Origin: Paractinoplanes brasiliensis
GTDB taxonomy: Bacteria > Actinomycetota > Actinomycetes > Mycobacteriales > Micromonosporaceae
Length of the DNA stretch: 64,000 bases
Direction of reading: 5' to 3'
Assembly: GCF_004362215.1 (NCBI RefSeq)
Contig: NZ_SNWR01000001.1
Location: forward strand, 3,102,001-3,166,000
The translations under genes and the position numbers were made by a program. Shown here piece after piece: positions 16,310 through 25,497 of this stretch. The notes under the pieces are model-generated. The model searched no databases. It was not told the DNA's origin and was given only the letters and a program-made list of their open reading frames with translations. How positions within the stretch are numbered: the first letter of the stretch is position 1; each line of letters opens with the position of its first letter.

Positions 16310-17173
16310 TCAGAGGAGATCGGCGATCGTCCGGAAGATCTCCGCGTAGAAATTGCCGTCGATGTCGCGGTACAGACTGAATTTCATGTTCGGGCTGCCG
16401 AAGAACGGGCGCAGTGTCCAGGCGAGCTGCGTGCCCACGAAGCCGAACAGCAGAATCCAGATGTAGAGCAGGGTCATGCTGGGCGGCGTCGGCTGCCCCA
16501 CCGGGCGCGGCGCCGGGCGGAGCGGGCCGTGCCCGTACGCGGGCGGGATCTGCACAGGAGCAGCGCCGTTGGCAGCCGTGGGCTGCCCCTCCGCCGGAGC
16601 GCCCGCGGTGACCAGGGCCTTGGCCGGCTCCGCGGCCGCCGCGGCGGGAACCGCGGGCGCCTCGGCCTTGGGGGCGAGCAGGCCGTGCTCGTTGAGCACC
16701 CGCATGCCCCCGGTCAGGAACCGCAGGCCGACCAGCGCCGACAGGGCCAGGATGAGCACGTTGAGCAGCTTGAAGAACGCGTAGTCGGGCGCGGTGATCA
16801 GGAAGAACAGGCTGATCGGCGCGAACGCCAGCGCCAGCATGGCGGTCACGGTCAGCGCGACCATCACCAGCGACAGCGACTGCCGGATCGACAAGCGGGC
16901 GCCGAAGACCAGATTGAAGAGGTAGAGCGTGGGCAGGCAGATGGTCAGCGTGGCCAGGAACAGCAGCGGCAGCTTGCCCGCCGAGGTCAGGGCCATCAGC
17001 ACGCTGTGGAAGGAGCCCAGCACGGCGCCGTAGACGGCGAGGGCCGCCACCGAGCTGATCAGCATCTGGCCGGTCAGCTTGGGCAGCTCGCGGTCCTCCA
17101 CGATTTGCTGCCAGATGCCCTGCCTGTCGCGCAGGATGCGTTCGATCACCAGAAGTCCGGACGCGTTCGCCAC
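16310..17173 (-). CDS. Polytopic membrane protein of unknown function
   Basis: 287 residues from GTG 17173, which has a strong GGAGG site. Four membrane helices lie in the first 150 residues (MLISSVAALAVYGAVLGSF; LPLLFLATLTICLPTLYLF; ALTVTAMLALAFAPISLFF; FFKLLNVLILALSALVGL). An Ala/Pro-rich cytosolic or exposed loop of about 70 residues follows, then a fifth helix (MTLLYIWILLFGFVGTQLAW) and a short tail. Related proteins occur in actinobacteria and other phyla without an assigned role. It is a single gene between the ABC ATPase terminator and the RsbW-like gene. Confidence 0.8.
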   Translation of the reverse strand: MANASGLLVIERILRDRQGIWQQIVEDRELPKLTGQMLISSVAALAVYGAVLGSFHSVLMALTSAGKLPLLFLATLTICLPTLYLFNLVFGARLSIRQSLSLVMVALTVTAMLALAFAPISLFFLITAPDYAFFKLLNVLILALSALVGLRFLTGGMRVLNEHGLLAPKAEAPAVPAAAAAEPAKALVTAGAPAEGQPTAANGAAPVQIPPAYGHGPLRPAPRPVGQPTPPSMTLLYIWILLFGFVGTQLAWTLRPFFGSPNMKFSLYRDIDGNFYAEIFRTIADLL

Positions 17174-17259
17174 GTTCCTACCTCCTTCGGGTCGGGTCGG
17201 TACCGTCGATACGCCACCGCACCGACGTGTGGGCGGAACGCTACGCCATCGATGCAAAC

Positions 17260-17295
17260 GGGGGAAGGCCCGCGCTTGCGCACGGGCCTTCCCCC
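17260..17295 (-). terminator. Terminator after the ABC ATPase gene
   Basis: A perfect 13-bp stem (GGGGGAAGGCCCG and complement) with a 10-base loop, 15 bases beyond the stop of the 17311 gene. No long T run, but the stem is very stable. Confidence 0.8.
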
Positions 17296-17310
17296 GGTGA
17301 CGGGTAGGGG

Positions 17311-18612
17311 TCAGCGCCAGCCGATGTCGATCCGGTCGCCGCGCTCGTCGAAGAAGTGCAGGGCATCCATCTTGACCGCGACAGCGAGCGGGTGGCCCGG
17401 CGAGACGGGCGGGTACGGCGCCAGGCGTACGCCCAATTCGGCCGGGCGGCGGTGGTGGCGTCCGGGGTCGTTGAGCACGCTCTGCCGCTCGGACTCACGG
17501 GTCTTGACCGCGGTGCCGCCGGCGCGGCCGGTGAGCCGCTGCAGGGCCCCGCCGAACCGCTTGAGCGCCCCTCCCACGGGTTCGCTCTCGGTACGCGTAC
17601 GGGCGCCCATCTCGTCGATGACGATCGCCGTCGCGCCGATGTCAAGGTAGGCCAGCGACTCGTGCCCGTGGTGCTCCAGGTAGCGGATGCGGCCGCGCAG
17701 CACGTCGCCCGGCTGGTCCGGCGCGACCGGGGTGAGCGCCTCGGCCCGCATGCCGACCACGATCCGCTCGCCGTGATAGTGCGCCACGGCACGCGACCGG
17801 ATGTCGTTCCACGGCAGGTACAGCGCCTGCTCGCCGAAGTTCAGCTCGACGTAGCGCTCGAGGTGCACGAAGACCGACGCCTCGAGCAGGTTCATCCGGG
17901 GCGCGCCCAGGAACGCCGCGACGTAGAGGGTGGCCGGCCGCCCGTACACCTCGGTCGGTGTGCCCACGTCCTGCAGGACGCCCTTGCGCATGATCGCGAC
18001 CCGGTCGGCCATGGTCAGCGCCTCGGCCTGGTCGTGCGTCACGTACATCGTGGTGACGCCCAGTTCCCGGGTCAGGCCGGAGATCTCGGCCCGAAGCTCG
18101 GCGCGCAGGCCGCTGTCGAGGTTGGAGAGCGGCTCGTCCATCAGGAACAGACCCGGCCGCCGTACGATCGCCCGCCCCATCGCCACCCGCTGCCGCTGGC
18201 CGCCGGAGAGCTGGCTCGGCTTACGGCCCAGCACATCCCCTATGCCGAGCGCGGCCGCCACGTCACCCACCCGCTCGCCGCGTGGCGTCGGCTCGACACC
18301 CGAGAGCTTGAGCGGAAAACCGATGTTGTCGCCGACCGTCATGTGCGGGTAGAGCGCGAAGTCCTGGAAGACCATGGCGATGCTGCGGTCGCGGGGGGCG
18401 AGTTCGAGAACCGGGTCGCCGTTGAGGAGGATGTCGCCCTCGGTGGGGTCCTCGAGTCCGGCGATCATACGGAGGACCGTGGACTTCCCACAGCCGGACG
18501 GCCCGAGGAGAACCAGGAACTCGCCGTCGTCGACGTCGAGGCTGACGTTGTTGACGGCGATCGTGCCGTCGGGCCACACCTTCGTAACGTCTTTGAGCGA
18601 GACGGTCGACAC
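17311..18612 (-). CDS. MsiK/UgpC-type sugar ABC transporter ATPase
   Basis: 433 residues. The N-terminal ATPase has GPSGCGKST, LSGGQRQRVAMGRA and LFLMDEPLSNLD, the MalK signature. The C-terminal part is a TOBE/regulatory domain, longer than the usual 360-370 residues owing to a low-complexity insert (about 345-385). Proteins of this type often act as shared ATPases for several sugar importers. No permease or binding-protein gene is adjacent, which fits such a shared role. GTG start preceded by GGGGAGG; strong terminator downstream. Confidence 0.88.
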   Translation of the reverse strand: MSTVSLKDVTKVWPDGTIAVNNVSLDVDDGEFLVLLGPSGCGKSTVLRMIAGLEDPTEGDILLNGDPVLELAPRDRSIAMVFQDFALYPHMTVGDNIGFPLKLSGVEPTPRGERVGDVAAALGIGDVLGRKPSQLSGGQRQRVAMGRAIVRRPGLFLMDEPLSNLDSGLRAELRAEISGLTRELGVTTMYVTHDQAEALTMADRVAIMRKGVLQDVGTPTEVYGRPATLYVAAFLGAPRMNLLEASVFVHLERYVELNFGEQALYLPWNDIRSRAVAHYHGERIVVGMRAEALTPVAPDQPGDVLRGRIRYLEHHGHESLAYLDIGATAIVIDEMGARTRTESEPVGGALKRFGGALQRLTGRAGGTAVKTRESERQSVLNDPGRHHRRPAELGVRLAPYPPVSPGHPLAVAVKMDALHFFDERGDRIDIGWR

Positions 18613-18745
18613 CGTCTACCTCCCCTGCCGGGCACCATCAATGTGATCCCGGTCCCACGACGGCCGGCGATCGGCCTAATTTGACGAGGAGTGTCGATGT
18701 AACGCCATCGGGTGAACGTGCCATTTGCGCTGAGTAAGCGCCTGA

Positions 18746-20899
18746 TTACGACTTCTTGTCGAGGAAGATTCGGCGCACCACACGCTCGGCGGCATGACCA
18801 TCGTCGAGATAGCAGAAGCGCTCCCGGAAAGCCGCACGGGCGCTCTGGGACGCCTTGCCGGCGTATGCCCCGCTGCGGAACACGTCGGCCAGGGCGGCCA
18901 GATCGGTGGCGACCGCGCCGGGCGGATCGGCGAGCAGATCGAAGTAGACGCCGCGCAGATCGCGATAGACCTGCCAATCCGGCGCGAAGATGACAATCGG
19001 GCGATCCAGGACGGCGAAGTCGAACATCGCCGACGAATAGTCGGTGATCAGCACGTCGGCCGCGAGGTAGAGATCCTCGACCACCGGGTGCCCGGACACG
19101 TCGACGATGCCGGCCCCGCCGGGCATTTCGAGGTCGCCGGTGAAGTAGTGCTTGCGGACCAGCAGCACGGTGTCCGGGCCGAGAGCCTGCGACAGCCGCT
19201 CGACGTCGGCCACCGGCTGCCCGGGCGGCAGCCACTCCCGGTGAGTCGGCATGTAGAGCACGACCCGGCGCCCGTCGGGAACGCCGAGCTCGCGGCGGGC
19301 GGCGGCGGTGTCGGCCGCGGTCGCGCGGGCCAGCCGGTCGTTGCGCGGGTAACCCACCTCGAGCGTCTCGTAGGAGCACGGGTACGCCGAGTCCCAGGCG
19401 GCCGTGGTGTGCGCGTTGGCGGTGATGCTGAAGTCCCAGCGATCCGCGCGCCGCATCTGGCCCTTGAAGTCCAGGTCACGAGCGCCCGCGGGATGGTCGG
19501 TCTGGTCCACGCCCATCTTCTTGAGCGGGGTGCCGTGGTGGGTCATCACGTGCGTGGCGCCACGCCGCTTGACCACCCGGTCCGGCCAGTTCACGTTGTT
19601 GATCAGGTAGCGGGCACGGCCCAGGGCGCGGTAGTAGGGCAGCGTGCCCGCCACCACGTGGTCGGTGCCCGGTGGCAACGAGCCGGCCCGCGACGGGCTG
19701 ACCACCCAGACGTGCCTCAGGCCCGGGGCCAGCTCGGCGGCCCGCTCGGCGATCGCGGCCGGGTTACAGCCGACCCCGTGGAACCAGTACGCAGCGTAGA
19801 GCGCGAGCGACGGGTCGATCGGCAGGCGCAGGTGCACCCGGTAGTAGATCTGGCCGGCCGCCTGACGAGCGCGGCGCTTGACGAACCCGCCGGCCCGGCG
19901 CGCCAGGCGTTTGACGCGGCGAAGCTTGCCGAGGCCGAAATCGAACACGCGCATCGGCAGGTAGGAGCCGCGGGCCACCATGCGGTAGCGGACAGCCTCG
20001 GCGCCTGCGGGCATCGGGTAACCCGCGGACGGAAGGTATTTGCGGTACATCTCGTGCATGCGCCCGAAGAAGCGGGCCCGTGAGTCGCGCGGCACCCGGG
20101 CGTCGTGCCGCAGCACCCGCAGAAGGTGCCAGATCATCCGGCGGAACAGCAGGCCGCGCACCTCGTCGCCGGGCGACGCGTACCGGGTGGCCAGCGCCAT
20201 CGCGTGGTCCCAGTGGTCGAAGACCTCGAAGTGCCGGTCGCCCACGGTCCGGGTGATCGCGCCGGTGCGCCGCTGCCGGTAATGCACACACGTACGCGGG
20301 AGGGTGCTGATCCGCGGGGCGGCCAGCATGACCGGGAACGAGAACGAGACGTCCTCGTACCACCCGGCCTCGAAGACGAACCCCAGACGCAGCAGGAACT
20401 CGCGCCGGACGACCTTGTTCCAGGCCACGTGCAGGATGTCGAGGACCGGCGGCCACTGCTCGGCCGAGAACACCTCGGGTGCCGTGGCCAGCGCCTGACG
20501 AGCCGTGCCGGCCTGCACCCGGCCGTCCCAGTGCACCCTGTCCCAGCCGACGATCAGCAGGTCGGCGCCGGTGGAGCGGAGGCGGGCGGCCACCGCTGAC
20601 AACGAGCCCGGCGTCAGCCAGTCGTCGGAGTCGACGAACCACACGTACTCGCCGGTGGCGTGCTCCAGGCCCAGGTTGCGGGCCCGGCCCAGCCCCACGT
20701 TCTCTCCGGCGGTGACGACCCGTACGCGGGAATCACGCGCGGCGTACTCGGCCAGGATCGCGCCGCTGTGGTCGGGCGAGCGGTCGTCGACGGCGACCAC
20801 CTCGAAGTCGGTGAACGACTGGTCCAGCAGCGAGTCGAGGCACTGATGCAGATAGCCCTGCACCTTGTACACCGGCAGGACGATGCTGAGGAACGTCAC
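18746..20899 (-). CDS. Glycosyltransferase-TagF fusion (wall teichoic acid polymerase-like)
   Basis: 717 residues with two enzymes in one chain. Residues 1 to about 300 are a GT2 domain: SIVLPVYKVQGYL, VVAVDDRSPDHS and the metal-binding VWFVDSDDW. A basic Arg/Lys linker (about 310-340) follows. The rest is a CDP-glycerol glycerophosphotransferase domain: THHGTPLKKMG, LYMPTHREW and LITDYSSAMFDFAVLDRPIV. It should extend a lipid-linked polymer with glycosyl and polyol-phosphate units on the inner membrane face. GTG start overlaps the CDP-alcohol gene by four bases. The exact polyol is not known. Confidence 0.88.
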   Translation of the reverse strand: MTFLSIVLPVYKVQGYLHQCLDSLLDQSFTDFEVVAVDDRSPDHSGAILAEYAARDSRVRVVTAGENVGLGRARNLGLEHATGEYVWFVDSDDWLTPGSLSAVAARLRSTGADLLIVGWDRVHWDGRVQAGTARQALATAPEVFSAEQWPPVLDILHVAWNKVVRREFLLRLGFVFEAGWYEDVSFSFPVMLAAPRISTLPRTCVHYRQRRTGAITRTVGDRHFEVFDHWDHAMALATRYASPGDEVRGLLFRRMIWHLLRVLRHDARVPRDSRARFFGRMHEMYRKYLPSAGYPMPAGAEAVRYRMVARGSYLPMRVFDFGLGKLRRVKRLARRAGGFVKRRARQAAGQIYYRVHLRLPIDPSLALYAAYWFHGVGCNPAAIAERAAELAPGLRHVWVVSPSRAGSLPPGTDHVVAGTLPYYRALGRARYLINNVNWPDRVVKRRGATHVMTHHGTPLKKMGVDQTDHPAGARDLDFKGQMRRADRWDFSITANAHTTAAWDSAYPCSYETLEVGYPRNDRLARATAADTAAARRELGVPDGRRVVLYMPTHREWLPPGQPVADVERLSQALGPDTVLLVRKHYFTGDLEMPGGAGIVDVSGHPVVEDLYLAADVLITDYSSAMFDFAVLDRPIVIFAPDWQVYRDLRGVYFDLLADPPGAVATDLAALADVFRSGAYAGKASQSARAAFRERFCYLDDGHAAERVVRRIFLDKKS

Positions 20900-22743
20900 G
20901 AGCGGGCGCCGCCTGTCCGCCAGTCGGCGATCGCGTCCGCCAGGAAGGAGCCGATCACCACCGCCGCCAGCGCCGCCACACCCCAATCGGACACACCCAG
21001 CAGCAGCGTGATCACCAGCAGGAGAACGCGCCCGTCCCAGCCGAGCCAGTTCTGCCGGGGCCGGCCCTCGGGAGCACTCTTCTCCATGCGGGCGACCAGG
21101 TCGTAGTGGTGCAGGGTCAGGGCGAAGATCAGCAGATAGGTGACCGCGGTCGGCACCCCGCCCGCCACGCCGAGGGCCAGCACGGTCAGCAGCTCAGCCG
21201 CGCGCAGGGCCGCCGGGATCAACCAGTCGAGCGGGCCGTCGTGCCGGGCGCGGGCAGACAGCCCGGCGGCGAGGACCAGCACCGTGACCACGACCACCGC
21301 GAGCTTGGCGTGCGGCTCGATCCAGCCGATCAGCAGCGCGATCACCAGGGCCAGCGCGGCGACGGCCGCCAGGGCGGCGAACGCCAGCGGGGCCGGCAGG
21401 TTGGCCCGGCTCAACAACCGGCGTACGAGGGGGCCGTCGTCGCGGAAACGGGCGGTGTCCACCTTGTCCAGAACGCCGACCCGCATGCTGAGCGCCCTCA
21501 GCGAGCGCAGGGCCAGCGTGTACGCCGCCGCGAACAGGCCGCACACCACCATGGCGGCCAGCGCGACCCGGCCGTTGAAGAAGATCGCGAGCACCGCCAT
21601 GAGGGCCCAGCGCTCGCCGATCGGGAAGACCACGATCCGCTTGAGCCAGTACGCCACCGACCCGGTGTCGCCCTGCACCCGCGTCGACGCCGCGCTCAGC
21701 CGGGCGCCCACTCCCCCGGCCGCCTGCGGGCGCGGGTGGGCGGCGGCCTCGTCGTGCAGCGCGCCGTACCAGGCGTCGGTCATGTGCCGCACGGTCTGCA
21801 GCACGATCGCCGTGATGGCCAGCGGCCACGCGTAGTCCAGCCCCATCCGCTCGGCGCCCGCGGCCAGGCCGGCGTACGCCGCGTACTCCTTGGCGCGGTC
21901 GGCCATGGTGTCGAGCCAGCCGCCGAACGCGCCGAACCGCCGGGTGTAGCGGGCCAGCTGCCCGTCCACGCAGTCGAGCACGAAACCCAGGTAGAGCAGG
22001 ATGCCGCCGACGATCATGGCCGGGCGCGACGCCTGCCAGAACGCGAGCGCGGCCGCGACCGCGAACAGGACCGAGATCGCGGTGACACCGCTCGGGGTCA
22101 GGCCGAGCCGGGCCGACAGCTTCGTGACCAGCGGCGACCAGGTGCTGACCGCGTACGTGGTGAAGAAGTCGTCCTTCTCCTTCACCGCCATGCGCAGACG
22201 CGCCTTGTCCTCGTCGACCGCGGCGACCTGCGCGCGGGCCGTCGTCAGCTCGGCGGTGTCGTGCACGAGGTCGGCCTTGAGCAGCCGCAGCGGGGTCGCG
22301 ACAGGCATCAGACCGGCCCGGAGCAGCGCCGGCAGCAACTCTTTCTCGTCGTCGTCGGCGACGGCCGCCAGCATCGGCAGGTCGGCCGGCGCCACACAGA
22401 TCGCGCCGCCGTAGCGGACGTTGCCGTCGCCGTTCGCGGGCAGGATCTTGCCGCGTTCCTCGCGCAGGTCACCGGCCGGGTCCGCGATGACCAGGGCGGT
22501 GGTGCGGCCGGCCGGCTCGGTGGCCAGCATCCACAGCAGGCTGGGGTGGGCGACCAGGTTGTCGGCGCAGACCAGAACCTGTTCCTGGGTCTGCCGCGCC
22601 GCCTCGCGCAACGCCCCAGGGCCGCTCTCGACACTGCTCGCCCCGGCGGCCCGTAAGGCCTCGGACAGTTCCCCGGAGAGCCGGGCCGCGTCGGCGGGAT
22701 CCAGGGCGTTTCCGGTGCCGGGGAGCAGGACAGCCAGCGTCAC
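20896..22743 (-). CDS. CDP-alcohol phosphotransferase with N-terminal nucleotidyl-type domain
   Basis: 615 residues. The first 180 form an alpha/beta domain with a degenerate nucleotidyltransferase look (VTLAVLLPGTGNALDP; LVIADPAGDLREERGKILP). The centre holds the complete CDP-alcohol phosphotransferase signature DCVDGQLAR-x8-G-x3-D-x3-D and about eight membrane helices follow. The enzyme should transfer a phospho-alcohol from a CDP donor, probably feeding the teichoic-acid-like polymer made by the downstream fusion. GTG 22743 with GAGG is preferred; TTG 22779 is possible. Coupled to the GT-TagF gene by a GTGA overlap. Confidence 0.82.
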   Translation of the reverse strand: MTLAVLLPGTGNALDPADAARLSGELSEALRAAGASSVESGPGALREAARQTQEQVLVCADNLVAHPSLLWMLATEPAGRTTALVIADPAGDLREERGKILPANGDGNVRYGGAICVAPADLPMLAAVADDDEKELLPALLRAGLMPVATPLRLLKADLVHDTAELTTARAQVAAVDEDKARLRMAVKEKDDFFTTYAVSTWSPLVTKLSARLGLTPSGVTAISVLFAVAAALAFWQASRPAMIVGGILLYLGFVLDCVDGQLARYTRRFGAFGGWLDTMADRAKEYAAYAGLAAGAERMGLDYAWPLAITAIVLQTVRHMTDAWYGALHDEAAAHPRPQAAGGVGARLSAASTRVQGDTGSVAYWLKRIVVFPIGERWALMAVLAIFFNGRVALAAMVVCGLFAAAYTLALRSLRALSMRVGVLDKVDTARFRDDGPLVRRLLSRANLPAPLAFAALAAVAALALVIALLIGWIEPHAKLAVVVVTVLVLAAGLSARARHDGPLDWLIPAALRAAELLTVLALGVAGGVPTAVTYLLIFALTLHHYDLVARMEKSAPEGRPRQNWLGWDGRVLLLVITLLLGVSDWGVAALAAVVIGSFLADAIADWRTGGARS

Positions 22744-22975
22744 CGGTTCCTCACCGCTGCCTCCAGATGCGTCGCTCAACCGGCCGCGATCCGCGCGCGG
22801 GAGCCGGGAAATCGGGACTCAGGTTAACAGCGAGCAGTACGGGGGTACGGGTCACCCTTACGGGAGCTGCGGCCTCGTTCTCCACCTGCGGACCGAGGGC
22901 GGACGGTCACCGCGTCCTTACCGTTGAGTACATGACCCGGTGCACAGCCGGGAACCTTGATGAAGGAGTGATTCC

Positions 22976-23158
22976 GTGACTCGCCGTCTCGCTCGCCCCC
23001 GGAACGACCGCTGGATCGCCGGCGTCTGCTCCGGCCTGGCCCGCCGCTTCGGCGTCTCGCCGAACATCATGCGGCTGATCTTCGTGATCTCCTGCCTTCT
23101 GCCCGGCCCCCAGTTCCTGATCTACATCATCCTCTGGGTGCTGCTGCCCAACGAGTGA
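22976..23158 (+). CDS. Small PspC-domain membrane protein
   Basis: 60 residues. The whole protein is a PspC domain: basic start, DRWIAGVCSGLARRFGVSPNIMRLIF, then one membrane helix ending WVLLPNE. Such proteins are envelope-stress linked in many bacteria. GTG start with GAAGGAG seven bases upstream. The last codons and stop (PNE-TGA) are repeated in the DNA that follows. Confidence 0.88.
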   Translation: MTRRLARPRNDRWIAGVCSGLARRFGVSPNIMRLIFVISCLLPGPQFLIYIILWVLLPNE

Positions 23159-23236
23159 CGACGGGCGCCGCCACCCGACGAGTGACGACGGGCGCCGTCG
23201 CCCAACGAGTGACGACGGGCGCCGTCGCCCGACGAG
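23151..23236 (+). repeat. 27-bp tandem repeat at the 3' end of the pspC-like gene
   Basis: Three full 27-bp copies plus five bases, the first starting at ACGAGTGACG, which contains the gene's own stop. Each copy repeats the gene ending (CCC AAC/GAC GAG TGA, with the last copy losing the stop) in the same frame. More decayed echoes run to about 23380, including a second CTGGGTGCTGCT-like stretch near 23351. No convincing protein is encoded across it. Confidence 0.85.
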
Positions 23237-23464
23237 ACGCCGAGGGTTTGCCGCGCGACGTGACGAAGGCTGCTTCCGCCCAACGGGTGACGCCCGACGT
23301 CACGAGCGCTGTTCCCCGCCGACGTAGCGAAGGTGCTGCTGCCCGGCTGACGCTGGGTGCTGCTCCCGCTGAGTGACGACCGGCGCGGCTTACCGCCGCG
23401 CCGGCACGCGCCGGACGCCGCCGTCCCCGCCCCCGGGCCGGCGGCGTCCTCCGTTTCAGGTGCC
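23237..23464. other. Degenerate repeat debris between convergent genes
   Basis: About 230 bases without a gene. It contains scattered remnants of the pspC-end repeat (ACGGGTGACG, TGAGTGACGAC) and a Pro/Ala-type GC-rich run. No terminator hairpin with a T run was found. Confidence 0.4.
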
Positions 23465-23532
23465 GCTTCTCAACGGCTGCTTCTCAAGACCGCTTCTCAA
23501 CGGCTACTTCTCAGGACCGCTTCTCAAGGGCT
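23465..23532 (-). repeat. 27-bp tandem repeat at the 3' end of the DUF4230 gene
   Basis: Two and a half copies of a 27-bp unit whose halves both begin GCTTCTCA. Read on the minus strand, the gene ends AGC AGC CCT TGA, and the same frame then gives AGT AGC CGT TGA and AGC AGC CGT TGA. So the last codons and stop are duplicated downstream, as at the facing pspC-like gene. Confidence 0.85.
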
Positions 23533-24288
23533 GCTGAAGGTGACCGTCACGGTCTGGTAGCCGAGCCGGGTGAACAGGCTTTCGAGCATGCGTTGCGTGT
23601 TCTGCTTGGCCCGTTCGTCAAGACCGCTGGCCCGGGCCGCCTCGGTGATCCGCTGCTGGGCCAGCGCGTACACCTGCTGCTGCTTGCCCGGGTCGCTGCG
23701 GAAGGCGTCGCCGACCCGGTTGAACAGCCCCCGTTCCTCGGCCACGACGTAGCTCTTCTGCATGTCGAGGTTGGCCGTGCCCTGCTGCGGCGGCGGCAGG
23801 GTGATCGTCACGGTGTTCTTCTCGTCGTCGACCTTCAAGGCGTCCTCGGCGAGCGAGCCGAACTCGACGTACTCCTCGACCGTGCCCGAGCCGACGAACA
23901 GCGTGCGCCGGTTGACCAGGAAATCGGGGATGTTGTCCTTGTTCTCCTGCAGGTCGACGATGACCTGGAAGGTGCCGTCGGCCGCCACGTAACGGCTGAG
24001 GTCGCGCATCGACTGCAGCAGCACCGGCTGGCTGCGGTCGGTGGTGCGGTCGGAGAACGGGTTGTCGAAGCTGGGCAGCACGTTGACCGCGCGCAGGCCG
24101 AGGCAGGTCGCGACCATGAGCGCGAAGACGAAGAACGTGAAGATCAGTAGCCGGGCGAAGCCACTGACCCGGTTGGCCGGCGGTGGCGGGGATGAGGGCG
24201 GCGACTGCTCCGGCGCGGTGTCGTACTCCCGCGTCGGCTCGTCGACAGTCGGCGTGACGTCGGAGGAGACGTCCGGTGACTTGGCCAT
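23524..24288 (-). CDS. DUF4230 membrane-anchored protein
   Basis: 254 residues: a Pro/Ser-rich cytosolic N-terminus, one membrane helix (ARLLIFTFFVFALMVATCLG, about residues 45-64) and an extracytoplasmic DUF4230 domain. Domain landmarks are LQSMRDLSRYVAADGTFQVI, FVGSGTVEEYVEFGSLAED and VTITLPPPQ. The family has no assigned function; the pattern suggests a surface-exposed assembly domain. It is the last gene of a minus-strand run from pdxH. Its end is marked by a tandem repeat that carries extra stops. Confidence 0.82.
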   Translation of the reverse strand: MAKSPDVSSDVTPTVDEPTREYDTAPEQSPPSSPPPPANRVSGFARLLIFTFFVFALMVATCLGLRAVNVLPSFDNPFSDRTTDRSQPVLLQSMRDLSRYVAADGTFQVIVDLQENKDNIPDFLVNRRTLFVGSGTVEEYVEFGSLAEDALKVDDEKNTVTITLPPPQQGTANLDMQKSYVVAEERGLFNRVGDAFRSDPGKQQQVYALAQQRITEAARASGLDERAKQNTQRMLESLFTRLGYQTVTVTFSSP

Positions 24289-24330
24289 GACCTCAAGGTA
24301 CGAGGCGGGTACGACATTTGCAGGGAACGG

Positions 24331-25497
24331 TCAGGCGAAAGCGTTCAATCCGGTCAATTTCTGGCCGATGACCAGCTGATGGATCTCGGAGGTTCCCTCG
24401 TAGGTGAGGACGCTCTCCAGATTGTTCGCATGGCGCATAACGGGATATTCGCCGCTGATCCCGTTGCCGCCCAGGATCGTGCGGCAGGTCCGGGCGATCG
24501 CGATCGCCTCACGCACGTTGTTCAACTTGCCGATGCTGACCTGCTCGGGCCGCAGCGCGCCGGTCGAGTCGCGCAGCCGGCCCAGGTGCAGGGCCAGCAG
24601 GAAACCCTTCTGCAGCTCGAGCGACATGTCGGCCAGCTTGGCCTGGGTCAGCTGGAAGCCGCCGATCGGCCGGCCGAACTGCTCGCGCGTGGTCGCGTAG
24701 TCGATCGCCACCCGCAGGCAGTCGCGCGCGGCGCCCATCGAGCCCCAGATGATGCCGAACCGGGCCTCGGTCAGGCAGGACAGCGGCGCCTTGAGGCCGC
24801 GCGCCTCAGGCAGCCGGGCTGACTCAGGCAGGCGTACACCCTCAAGGGTGATCTCGCCCGTGCTCGACGCCCGCAGCGACATCTTGCGCTTGATCTCGCG
24901 CGCCGAGAAGCCGGGGGTGTCGGTCGGCACGGCGAACCCGACCACGCCTTCCTCGGCGCGGGCCCAGATCACGGCCACGTCGGCCAGCGGCGCGTTCGTG
25001 ATCCACATCTTGCCGCCGTCGAGGACCCAGTCGGCGCCGTCGCGGCGGGCACGGGTCGACATGTTGGCCGGGTCGGAGCCGTGGTCGGGCTCGGTCAGGC
25101 CGAAACAGCCGATCAGCTCGCCGGCCGCCATGCCCGGCAGCCAGCGTTGCTTCTGTTCCTCGGAGCCGAATTTCCAGATGGCGTACATCGCGAGCGAGCC
25201 CTGCACGCTGACCAGCGAACGGACCCCGGAGTCGGCCGCCTCGAGCTCCATGCAGGCCAGGCCGTAGGACACGGCGGACGCGCCGGCGCAACCGTAACCC
25301 GTCAGGTGCATACCGAGCAGGCCGAGCTTGCCGAATTCGAGGGCCAGATCGCGTACGGGGGTCTGGCCCTTCTCATACCACTCGGCGACGTCGGGCCGGA
25401 CCCGGTCGTCGGCGACCCGGCGGACGACCTCGCGGATGTCACGTTCGGTGTCGCTCAGCAGCGACTCGACGTCGAGAAGGTCGAGCGGGGCGACCAT
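24331..25497 (-). CDS. Acyl-CoA dehydrogenase, glutaryl-CoA dehydrogenase type
   Basis: 388 residues, normal family length. FAD enzyme landmarks: CFGLTEPDHGSDPANM, KMWITNAPLADV, and the catalytic-base region LTYEGTSEIHQLVIGQKLTG, where the Glu follows TY as in glutaryl-CoA dehydrogenases. It would oxidise glutaryl-CoA to crotonyl-CoA in lysine or tryptophan breakdown; another short-chain substrate is possible. Its ATG overlaps the stop of the small upstream gene by one base. No electron-transfer flavoprotein genes are in the window. Confidence 0.87.
   Translation of the reverse strand: MVAPLDLLDVESLLSDTERDIREVVRRVADDRVRPDVAEWYEKGQTPVRDLALEFGKLGLLGMHLTGYGCAGASAVSYGLACMELEAADSGVRSLVSVQGSLAMYAIWKFGSEEQKQRWLPGMAAGELIGCFGLTEPDHGSDPANMSTRARRDGADWVLDGGKMWITNAPLADVAVIWARAEEGVVGFAVPTDTPGFSAREIKRKMSLRASSTGEITLEGVRLPESARLPEARGLKAPLSCLTEARFGIIWGSMGAARDCLRVAIDYATTREQFGRPIGGFQLTQAKLADMSLELQKGFLLALHLGRLRDSTGALRPEQVSIGKLNNVREAIAIARTCRTILGGNGISGEYPVMRHANNLESVLTYEGTSEIHQLVIGQKLTGLNAFA

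Noticed and set aside
23155..23376. 73-codon frame made of VTTGAVAxR repeats after the pspC-like gene
   Set aside because: It is the tandem repeat read out of the parent frame; no independent evidence of translation.
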